Shown in pieces: positions 50,396 to 61,400 of a DNA stretch of 64,000 nt; the first letter of the stretch is position 1, and each line of letters opens with the position of its first letter. The DNA lies in the NCBI RefSeq assembly GCF_032854445.1, contig NC_088300.1, positions 53,168,984 through 53,232,983 on the forward strand, in the 5' to 3' direction. The notes under the pieces were generated by a model, which was given only the letters and a program-made list of their open reading frames with translations, was not told where the DNA came from and made no database searches. The position numbers and the translations under genes were made by a program. This DNA is from Liolophura sinensis. Taxonomy: Eukaryota > Mollusca > Polyplacophora > Chitonida > Chitonidae.

Positions 50396-52070
50396 GTAAG
50401 TATATAGAGACACGTTGGTAAGCAAATAGTCCATATAGCCTATACATTCTATAAGAGCACGTTTTCCTTGAGCGTAACACGAAATAGGACCTCACTCTTT
50501 TGGATTTTTTATTGCATAAATTCTTAAGGGCAACTGTTGATTTAATTAAATATTTGATTTTTGCGTGATAGAAGTGGAGTATTTGACAACTGTGACGCAG
50601 AACATGTCGAAATAAGTCACGAAAAGGGACACGCATATATTAGCCCAGCATTATTATTATTATGCATGCTTACCTTCACATCACCTGCATGTACATGGAC
50701 GAGGTGTAGGCCTAATGGAAATTCCCCAGTTACCTCCGCGACCGAAATTACAAACATTCAAAAGTGTCAACATTATTTCTTAACAGGAAATATTTTATTA
50801 TAAAAGTAGAACATCTACACATGTTTTTTTGCATAGTGCGTAGCATATAGGACTGTAGAAAGGTTATGAAGCTTGATCAAATTGTATAATATATGTATAT
50901 ATAGATTATGTTACATCCTCTCGCCCTAAGATTGGCAGTCAATCAGTTATTCAGTGACTGACTTAATTCAGTAGCCCAATGCTTCCCTGACTCAACCCTC
51001 TGCCTTCCGACGTACTCATCGCAACAGTTGTCTCTTCAGAGTTTTTTTTACAAATATGAAATCAACTTTTTGTACATTCAGCGGGAGCCATATTGTTTAT
51101 TGTCTGCAGGTTACAAAACCTCTCTTACTATACTAACATCCTAGACCGTATACTATTTCTTATCATCTGTTGTTTTTTGCTCTTATTTTATTACTCTGAT
51201 GGGTTGTCATGGAGTCGCGTAAAGAACTTATGTCGTGTAGGTCTTGTACACGATTTATGCTTAATCATCATGTCATTCCTGTCATCAGTTTTATGCCATA
51301 TTTATTACGTAACAAGACACATCCTCATTGTTTTTCCACCTTTTATGTCTTCCAGTGGAGAGGTAGAGAAACTGAGCTGGAGTTCGTGTCAGATCTTCCC
51401 TTCAACTCATTCTCCGTTTCTTTTTCTAACATTTTCTGTTTTTACCTTTTCCATTCATGTTATGTTAGGATGTTTTTAATCTTTCCATGGAATAAAATTT
51501 GAGTTGCCTTCCAGGTCTGATTCAGTCTTTAATTCGGTTTTTTAGGGTTTTTGTTATTATTATTTTACGGAGTGTTTTCTTCAGTCTGAGTTCTTGACAA
51601 TGCCGCTATAGACTTACTGAGAATGTTCGTACTCGTACGAGGGAAGCTGTTGCAGTAACCACCAGATGTGTTTCCCCCAGGGCTTGTCCTGCTATATGTA
51701 CCTCAAGCCATGGTGCTGGCCGCCGATGCCATTTACTTCAACAATCCTAGCGTGACTATCGATTCAAGACTGTCTTTGATCACGGAACGTTAAAAATAAG
51801 GATATATCAGATGTGACAGTATTATTATTGTTTTGCGATGAAATCTGTTTTGTGGGGAAAATAATGGCTTTGTTTTGAGATTTGAGTTTTCGTGTCGATC
51901 GTGTCGATGAAAGTCAGATAATACTATCGACTATAGTTCGACAAGTACGAGGCAGTGTTTAATATTCGACGACCAGTTAAGTCTAGAGTCAGTGAAGCTC
52001 TATAGAGGTAGCTATTCGTCTCACCAGGCACGCTTTTATAACCTATGGCTACATGTGTATGGTATAGACT

Positions 52071-52322
52071 GTGAGCTTCCTGGCCTAGTGGTTAGCCCCC
52101 TAGTGCAGCCCAATGACCCAAGAGCCTCTCACCAATGCGATCGTTGGGAGTTCAACTCACTTTCTGCATGGTCGTACGTGTATGGAACGGTGTTGGAGCA
52201 ACCTGCGGATGGTTATTTTTTCCACCCGAACTCTGTCCTGTTTACTCCCGCCATGGTGTTGACCGCCGTGGTATAAGTAAAATATTCTTGATCACAGCGT
52301 GCACCAATCAAATAAATAAAAG
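52071..52322 (+). mobile_element. SINE family A, full length but diverged
   Basis: Head CCTGGCCTAGTGGTTAGCCC resembles a tRNA box A, then GCAGCCCAATGACCCAAGAG, CTCTCACCAATGCGATCG, CAACCTGCGGATGGTTAT, GACCGCCGTGGTATAAGTAA and an (AAAT)n tail. Confidence 0.85.
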
Positions 52323-53911
52323 AAGCTATATGGGAAATACAAAATCAGAAGAGCAATGCTGGCATACATCATGAGACATGTAGAGCATCACTGCAAACAC
52401 AGCGATCTGCAGGCATTCCGCATCACATGAACTAAAGTGATTAAGACGTCCAGTGGTAATTTTTGACGATGCGGTTGATGATTATCGTTGTGTAATTAAT
52501 ATGCTGTGTTATACGGCGATTAAATGTCTGTATGGCTTTTTAGGACGCCTTGATACAAAATATGTACATCATATACCACACGCGTGGGAGAAGATGACAA
52601 GTGTTTAGGGATGCAGAAATCCCAGGTATGACCAGGTGCATATGACAGCTTTAAAAAACGTTTATTATCAGTATTAATCACCATGACATAAAAGATGGCC
52701 TCCTTTACCCAAAACCACAGCTAATGTAAAGATCGTCAAGATCACCTGATACAAGAAAAAAGGGATTCTACTTCCTTTCGCTAATAACGAAGACTAAAGA
52801 AATATACAGATCACTTTCAGACAAGCGGCTAACATAACTCGCCTTGCGGTACATAATTAATTACATGGATGTGCATGAAAAAACGACCTTGTAGAGAACG
52901 CTAAAAAATCATGACCCTGTCGAGGGCAACATAAATAGACGGAGAAGACGAACTTTGAGTCACCTAGTAAGATAACATTTATCATAATTTCGCGAGGATA
53001 TGGCTAAAATATTTACGATATTTTCTATTCTTATCGTAATTTCAAACTTTTCAGTGCTCAGAGGGTTGCAAGGATCAATGGTGAATGACAACAGAACCCT
53101 CGCAGCCTGGTATCTACTAGCTATGAGACTGTATAAGTAAGACGTTAGCATTTAATGCAGACGCTTAATCAATCAATAAAAACTATATGATGGGAAGCGC
53201 CATACATGGGGCGACTGTAAGAGTAGACTTGTATGACCTGTGTGATATCAGTTGGTTCTACACTCACTTTCTTTCGTGAGGCGCCAAACAAATCAAGCTT
53301 CCTACATTTTTTTACCCTCTAATTAGGCATCAAGTGATAATTATGTACGGCAAATACAACATGTGTGACAATAGGCCTAAGTGTTCCTTGTGGATGACAC
53401 AGGATATACCTCACATATACACCAGCCGTTCACAGTAATAGGGAATTCGTTCAAGGTAATAAGTCCTATAACTGGGTTAATCACGACTTTCATGCTCAGT
53501 TAATCAATTGACAGTTTGCTTCCAAATTGTAAATAGCCTGGGTACTTCCCTGAGCGTTTAAGTCTTACGCTTGGTAAATCTGGTTACAATCGTTCAAAGA
53601 AATTTACAATGAAATGGACAAACGACCGGGCCAACTGAAGCCAACCGCTCTAGCAACATGCCTATAGGCCAATTTTAACCGATGAGTAATCAAAATACGC
53701 TAGCTTTATGTATGTCAGTCTGAGAATCACGAGGAGAATGATTCTAGAAAAAGGAACTGACAATATACGCATTATTAAAAAATGTGTTAATATTTTCACT
53801 CAGTCATATATGATAATAATGCAGCAATAACTTTAACTCACTGTGACATGAACATGACCTGAACGCATCTAAAAAAAGGAAGTGAATAACAGGTTATCAG
53901 GGTAATCGAGT

Positions 53912-53985
53912 TTATTTATTTGGTTGTTGTTTAACGCCACATTCAAGACAGACATATTCTTTGATAGATTTTATGAAGTGTTGCG
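53912..53985 (-). mobile_element. SINE family A tail fragment (antisense)
   Basis: TTTATTTATTTGGTTGTTGT, TTAACGCCACATTCAAGA: tail and 3' end only. Confidence 0.55.
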
Positions 53986-55159
53986 CATATATGACATGGA
54001 TAAGCCATTCCTGTGTACTTTCATACAATTACTTTATTTCTCCCTTGAGCAATGAAATCGCTGTGTCGAATGTAGCAAGCTCAGAGGCTTCGTGAGGGAC
54101 CTGACCAATGGTTTTGTAGACGTCTTCTTCCCAATTTGCACAAATATGCTTATTTGTCTACACATTTCAGTTAGATTTTAACTTATTTTTATTTTCTTGG
54201 TAGGCCCTAACAGAATTTTGTGTGGTGATAAAGCGATAAAGAACAATAAGCATTTAATGTCGTATAGCTGTATTCCTGGGCCCTAAAGCAATCGCATTAA
54301 GGTTCCCACTATGTCACGATCAAGTTTAATCCATACGTTTTGAAGAAAGTTTGAAAGAAATTAAAGGAAAAGAAAATACTAAAATGAAGTATGTATCAGG
54401 TGAAAGACCATTTAAAGCTGTCCAGGAAAATAGTTACATTTTTTGCTTAACCTAGTAACTAAAATGTATTGGAATATTTTGTTCTGTGGTGGCCTTTTCT
54501 GACCATTATCGGACCAGTGTCGTCACTTAAGGTTTTTGCTTCGCAACACGCATTGCAGACTGCCACATTTCATCATTCAAAATGCATATACATATAGATC
54601 TATGAATGCATTCGCTGATATGACCTTGAAACGATAGAGGCCTATTCATCGTTTTAAAGTGGTCTTTGCCTTTAAATTCACAAATACAGTAACGTGCACT
54701 CGTGTTCCAATTAGTCTCTAAACATCCCAGTCGAATTTAATTTAACTCGCAACCTTCGGTAGTGCATATACAAAGAATATACAAGGAAAATATGTTTGTC
54801 AATATATGCGAGACATCCAAGGTGTATAATCTTCTTCAAAGCATTCAAACTTCGGACAGTCAGTGCAAATATAACATTACCTACATATATACCTGAGGGG
54901 GAAAAAGGTATGTCTCTATGACATTGCTTTGGAGAACTTATCGAATACATATTTTCTTCAGATGTTTCTTTGTCTAGCCTCAGCTGACATGAGGCATCCA
55001 TCCATGCACGAATCAAAACAAGGTATGTTTTTGAAAATACAATAAATGTAGCGTTCCTAACGTAAGAAATCAGATTAGCTATATACATGCGTATGTTAAC
55101 TTCAATGCACACGTATATGAGCTACAATAAAAATAACCACATAATTTTGACAGCAAGTC

Positions 55160-55285
55160 GGTTGATTGAGTCATTTCAGAATGTATTCTGTTATTACAGT
55201 AGAATTCTGTGTCATATTCAACATTATATGCTGTTAGTTTAACATTTGTATGTACAATAACATGTTTAATATAACATTTAATACA
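55160..55285 (+). repeat. Dispersed repeat D, copy 3
   Basis: TTCAGAATGTATTCTGTTAT, TACAGTAGAATTCTGTGTCA, TATTCAACATTATATGCTGT and TAGTTTAACAT parallel the copies at 27.95 and 43.4 kb. Confidence 0.62.
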
Positions 55286-55904
55286 ATCTGGAATGATTTA
55301 ATAGAATATTGGTGCTACATGTTCTTGCATATAATTATATGTCGCTAGTAAAACGACAATGGTTGAATTGTCAATTCAGATATCACTCTGCTGATTAATC
55401 TATCAATACAATAGTATTTATTTCAAAGCAGAGTTCATTTACAGCCCGGAATTTTCATTTACAGCCCGGTATTTTCATTTCCTGAATGCACATCATGAAA
55501 CAATTCGTGACAAAAGTAACACGCCGCAATCTCCAATTCCCTGTAACCAGTCATGCAAAAGTTTGTTTTCCCTTTGAAAACCAGAAATTCGGGAATACAA
55601 TTAAGTTGATGATATATCCATCACACATCTCTCACTGAACGCTACTTAAAGTGAAAAGAGAGCGTCTTGTTAATTGTGACAGGAGGCTAACCTTAACTGA
55701 GCTTGATTGGTAACTTCTGCGCTTCTGATGGTACATCAACACTACAGTCAGAAGGACAGGAAACTAAACTGTCAGATTATAGCTGTATAGGCCTTTTGGT
55801 ATTCTCATCAAATACATAAACACTGTGCAACGAGGTAGGTTACACTCACATGGAACTCGATGCACAAATGATTCTGTTCATATTATAACTTCATAGAAAC
55901 TTTT

Positions 55905-56075
55905 TTGATTGGTGTTTGACGTCGTACTGGAGAATATGCTTACACGATGATAGTCAGCATTATGCTGGAAGGAAGGTGGGCACAGCCTTGCTAAAACGCA
56001 CGGCCATCTTCAAGTTTCCACGTGCAACAAGAGATGCCAACATGAGCTCGGCTTGAACCCACAGCGACCGCTTTG
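55905..56075 (-). mobile_element. SINE family A, antisense, diverged
   Basis: TTGATTGGTGTTTGACGTCG, ACTGGAGAATATGCTTACAC, GATAGTCAGCATTATGCTGG and GGCTTGAACCCACAGCGACC (box B region) follow the SINE A reverse complement. Confidence 0.78.
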
Positions 56076-57207
56076 GGGAGAAGCTCCACCTAAAACTTGT
56101 TCATTCACTTTGAACTTCCTTTGCCTTTTAACATTCATGTGTTCACTAGGAAATGAATTTGAAATTCCCATAAAACTTCATGACTCCAGATATAAAGTCA
56201 GAGACAAGTTCCCAGCCACCACACTGTTTTTCTCAAGGTAACTGATCAGCACGAATCAGAGCAAAACTAACAGCTGGTGAAAGATTTCAATCCTCACGTT
56301 TAATTATCCAGTCAGTCAGTGTGTTGGCCAACCCTAAGCGGTATGGGTTCAAGACAATGTTGGTTTTCTATACGTTTTTCCAAAATACCAGTACTGTGTG
56401 TTATTTCTACTTAATAATTTGAAAAAGAGAATTGTTTAATTGTATGACTTGTGTCATACTCAGGAAATATTATTTACTAATATATGATGAAAATAATGTT
56501 TGAGTGTGGAGGGAAAATGAGATCTGCAAGTAACCCATATCCCTTCGCATGATACAAACTAAAATCCTGATTTCAAGCCACTGTCAAAGGACTGGCAGCT
56601 GGAGTCAAAGCTGCGACATCATTGGTCAAAAATAGACCTTTATGCCAATGAGTCAGTAAGCGCCCTATCATGAAAAGGATGACATGAAACTCAAATGTTA
56701 TCTTCTTGTTTTGTATTCGACTTCATCAGTGAAGATTATAAACAGCATATAAAAGTTCAATGAAATAAACTTATTTGAACCTTCAGCTCAAAAACAATAA
56801 ATCACTTTGCAAAAAGCATATCACAGAAAATATAGTAGAGCTACAGGGGTTCAACATACGGTAACAAACTATGTACATGCTGACGTATCATAAAAGTACT
56901 ACATTACACATATCCATACACATACCAGAAATAGTTTAAAGTTAACAGACTTAAAAATAAGACAAGACACTCATTCCCTCTGAAAATTTCATATGTAAGT
57001 ATGTAACAGTGGTCCCGAAAACCTCACATGTACATGTACATGTATACTGTCCCATTTACAGTTCGCACATACAGCATTGTTAATTAGTTGATATCAAGTT
57101 CATACACAACCATTTGTTTCTTCAGTTCCAGCAAGTAAATTATATAAGCTGATGAAGTCGTCAGAATCTTTAACATTGACTCCTTAGATGGGCAAAATGG
57201 ATACAGT

Positions 57208-57412
57208 TTTCATGTATCTCAATGAGGTCATTGGTTAGCGTTCATGTATCTCAATGAGGTCACTGGTTAGTGTTCATGTATCTCAATGAGGTCATTGGTT
57301 AGTGTTCATGCATCTTAATGAGGTCACTGGTTAGTGTTCATGTATCTCAATGAGGTCACTGGTTAGTATTCATGTATCTCAATGAGGTCATTCGTTAGTG
57401 TTCATGTATCTA
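57208..57412. repeat. 32-bp tandem repeat, six copies
   Basis: Six copies of GTTCATGTATCTCAATGAGG then TCACTGGTTAGT, with TCATTGGTTAG variants. About 1 kb past the HELQ stop codon on its 3' side; it may be transcribed if the 3' UTR is long. Confidence 0.95.
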
Positions 57413-57429
57413 AAAACCACACTTTCTTT

Positions 57430-58460
57430 ACTCTGATAAATCTTGATCAGCTGGCCAAGAAATGTTTGAAATCCAGATGGGGTGCTTCTGTACAGTTTCT
57501 GCAGATGTCAATCCGATGAATCCTGACTTTTGTGGCTAACACAGGTTTGACATCTTGCTTAACATGACAGGTGAGTCCGAGCTTCGCTGCTGAGAAATGT
57601 TTGATATCCTGCTTAAAAATGGCAGGTGAGTCCGGTGCTCTGCAAGTGAGAAATTTTTGATATCCTGCTCAATATGGCTGGTGAGTCCTACCTCCACAGG
57701 TGAGAAATGTTTGATATCCTGCTTAATATGGCTGGTGAGGTCCCTTTCTGCTCTCAAGACAGTCATTGTCTGCAAAGAGATGCCTGACTCACTGAAAGAG
57801 ATTTTTAATTTCCAGTTTATGGCTTTTAAGGTCCCCTTCTGCTTCAGTACAGTATAAGTAAAGATCAGTCTACCGACTCCTGTCTCGCCACAGTCCTCAT
57901 CTGAGATACATGTACATGTATGTTACTGTAGATATCCAGGTCATAAATGCAACTTTTAGGTCCATTTCTGCTCTGAAACCGTGAGTGTCTGCAAAGGTTA
58001 GCTCACTACTTCCCAAGTTCTCAGCTGAGAAATGTTTGAAATCCAGGACATGACTTGTGAGTTCCCTTTCAGTTCTTTTACCATTGTCTTTCGACCCTCC
58101 AGCAGAGAGAGGTTTGATAGTCAGCTTATTATGACTGGAGAGGTCACTTAATATGCTGTCAGACAGTCAGTATCTACAAAGGTGAGACCACTGACTCCTG
58201 ACTGCCCAGCTCAGAAGTGTTTGATATCCAGCTCTTGACTGGTCTCTTCCACTTCCACACGGTGCAGGGGTTAGCTCAATGAATCCTGACTAGCTGATTG
58301 AAAAGAAGTTTGATATCCAGCTCTTGACTGGTCTCTTCCACTTCCACACGGTGCAGGGGTTAGCTTACTGAATCCTGACTAGCTGATTGAGAAATGTTGG
58401 ATATCCAGCTCATTGCTGGTGAGGTTTGTTCCTTGTTCTGTACAGTCCCTGTAGGCTTGG
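57430..58460. repeat. Degenerate repeat spanning the HELQ 3' flank and C-terminal codons
   Basis: About nine decayed units of up to ~100 bp share GAGAAATGTTTGATATCCAG, a (C/T)T(G/T)ACTGGTGAGGTCC-type block, CTGCAAAGGTTAGCTCACTG and ATCCTGACT. A compressed ~60-bp version repeats at 57.54-57.74 kb and an almost perfect 89-bp direct repeat occupies 58.22-58.40 kb. The last 20 or so HELQ codons and the stop codon (58360-58362) fall inside one such unit. Confidence 0.8.
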
Positions 58461-61400
58461 ACATCTGGCCTTCTGCTGTCACCTTATTGTCTGGTAAAGT
58501 CATGGGAATTGACATCAAATCTTCATACTCTCCCAACATAGCCTCTAACTTCTCATTCAGTAAAATCTGAACATGAAAAAATGAATTAGATTTGTTTTAT
58601 CAAAACAGTTTTCTCTTCAAGTCCTTCTTGTGACTATTTTGTTATGGTGATAGAGAAAACGCCAACCCCCTAGGAAACCATTTTATCTTGCAATAGATAG
58701 ATTTGGTTAAAGAATGTTTTTAATTTTTATTTATTTTTCTTATTTTTTGGTTTAAGTGGAAGTTATTAACACTCCTTTAGGTTACACACAGAGGACACTT
58801 ACATCTCACAAAAACATTTCACTTTAAATGTCTCACTAGTACATAGACAAGACAGCTGAACAAAGAACTAATATCTGTATTCCATATCGGCTTGCTAATA
58901 CATGATCCATGCCCCATACTTGATCACACCTGTATGTAACTCGATATACAACTCCAGATTACCTTAGCAGAGGCTACAACCTGCTTAGCTTGTCGCCTGG
59001 GGAAGTTCTCTATGATCTTCACTAGCTTGTCTGGGTCAGCCTGGGCTACCAAGGACAGAGACTTGTAACCTGCATTAAGTAGCTGTTTGGCTCGTCCCTG
59101 AAGTGTGGAAAATTCCAGATTTTAAACGCTTTATTATTATCACAATAACAAGCAAGAAATACATTGCCAAAAGACTTTGTTTAAACATATACCCATTTTC
59201 TGTTTGCTTATGTCTGGCCTACCAAGAATTTAGCACTTACTGTTTCATAACACTCTTTATTTATTCCACTGGTATTTTACAAATATACTTGAACACATTT
59301 CACTTCTATGATGGTCGTAAGATTTGTGGGCAGTGGAAATTGCACAAAGAGTAAATCATGGTACATCACCTGACAAACCTCCTGATGAAAAGTTACTATA
59401 AACAATCCAACATTAGCTGAATTAAAACACATGGCCTAGTCTGCAAGAGCTATTTGTCTGAATAGGAGTAGTGTACACCTAGGAAGGTAGTGTGAGTGAG
59501 TGAGCGAGTGAGTGAGTGAGTGAGTGCTTGTGTTTAACGTCATACTTAACAATTTTTACAATTCATATGACGATGAAGGAATCCTTACAGTGCATGTAAT
59601 GTGCCTGCTTGTTGCAGGACGGATTTCCACTGCTCTTTTGTCTAGTGCTGCTTCACTGAGGCCACCCGCCCAAGCCATTATACTGATACAGTCAACCAGT
59701 TGTTGCACTATCCCCTTCATGCTGCACGCCAAGCAAGGAAGTTACAACTTCCTCTTTTAAAGTCTTAGGTGTGACTCTACACAGGACTGACCCTGGACCT
59801 ATCACTCTCAAAGCGGACACTCTACCAACTGTGCTATTGGGGCCGGTTGGAGGTAGTTTGAGTTTCTTTATATTATTTGAACATACCAATGTACGAATAC
59901 AAAGTAGAAGACCATGTGCTTACCTGCTTAACACCTGGGATTTCCATTAATGGCAGAAGTTCCAGAGAGACACAATAGGATAGTGTTTTTATAAAGTTTG
60001 ATAACAGATCTGGAAATGCCCAAAATTCCTTTATTTCCTGTGGAAAAGAGGAAACTTTATTCAAATAAACAAGACAATGCACACACGTATTACTCTAAAC
60101 TCCATACGCATAAAACATCATGCTCTTCAAAAAATCAATTTCTTTCATGTATATATTTTTAACCGTACAAATTTAATTGGCAAAATACAGCATAAATATA
60201 TGGTGACACTGCATGACCCCAAAAAGGGGCGAAGTTTATGAGAGTTGCTTGCTTTACAGAGTGTACCTGGCGTCTAGAGGCCTGTTTCCCAAAGAGCACT
60301 TGTATAAAGTAAGCCCTTAATTACCATGACAATGTATGTTGCAGTGATACATGTATACAGTGCACTTAGCTCATGGCTATGCTTCATGAAACCGGCCAAT
60401 GGCTGAGAAGAATAACAAGGGAGTATTCTTATTTTTTTCACTTAGTCTACAAACTGTTGGCTAATCATAATAAACAGATGACATGAACTTACTGATTACA
60501 TGGCCATCCAGAATCCCTGGCATGGCTACAGATATGAGGACTCACCTGGCAGAAATGAAAGACACAGGATGCAAAGCTGGCTGCCCCAGTCAGGAGATTC
60601 TGTAAAAAGCCACGCGGCTGCTGGAAGATGGCTGCCACTTCCCATATTGTCTTCTTCTTCCACAGGTTATACAACATCAGTGTCAGGTAGAACCTCTTCA
60701 CTGTCAGACTGTCCACACTCTGCACACATAGACAGGTAATATACAACATGTACAACATCATTGTCAGGTAGAACCTCTTCACTGTTAGACTGTCCACACT
60801 CTGCACACATAGACATGTAATATGCAACGTGTGCAACATCAGTGTCAGGTAGAACCTCTTCACTGTCAGACTGTCCACACTCTGCACACACAGACATGTA
60901 ATATGCAACAAGTACAACATCAGTGTCAGGTAGAACCTCTTCACTGTTAGACTGTCCACACTCTGCACACATAGACAGGTAATATACAACATGTACAACA
61001 TCAGTGTCAGGTAGAACCTCTTCACTGTTAGACTGTCCACACTCTGCACACATAGACATGTAATATGCAACGTGTGCAACATCAGTGTCAGGTAGAACCT
61101 CTTCATTGTCAGACTGTCCACACTCTGCACACACAGACATGTAATATGCAACAAGTACAACATCAGTGTCAGGTAGAACCTCTTCACTGTTAGACTGTCC
61201 ACACTCTGCATACATAGACAGGTAATATACAACATGTACAACATCAGTGTCAGGTAGACCCTCTTCACTGTTAGACTGTCCACACTCTGCATACATAGAC
61301 AGGTAATATACAACATGTACAACATCAGTGTCAGGTAGACCCTCTTCACTGTTAGACTGTCCACACTCTGCATACATAGACAGGTAATATACAACATGTA

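Larger units (their letters stand above)
50396..57207. other. Region downstream of the CBM14 gene
   Basis: Should contain the missing end of the CBM14 gene. Candidate acceptors (51359, 51682) lead quickly to stops or into SINE-like sequence and were not accepted. The rest holds SINE A copies (52.07, 53.91, 55.90 kb), dispersed repeat D (55.16 kb) and unremarkable AT-rich DNA. Confidence 0.5.

Noticed and set aside
51093-51502. 128- and 97-codon overlapping open frames, candidate last exons of the CBM14 gene
   Set aside because: Low-complexity hydrophobic sequence without cysteine pattern; entering from the acceptor at 51359 in phase 1 gives a stop after three codons.
51664-51800. Exon-like segment after TTTCCCCCAG
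   Set aside because: The sequence resembles the SINE A body (TTTCCCCCAGGGCT, GGTGCTGGCCGCCG), so the apparent acceptor is probably part of a SINE relic.
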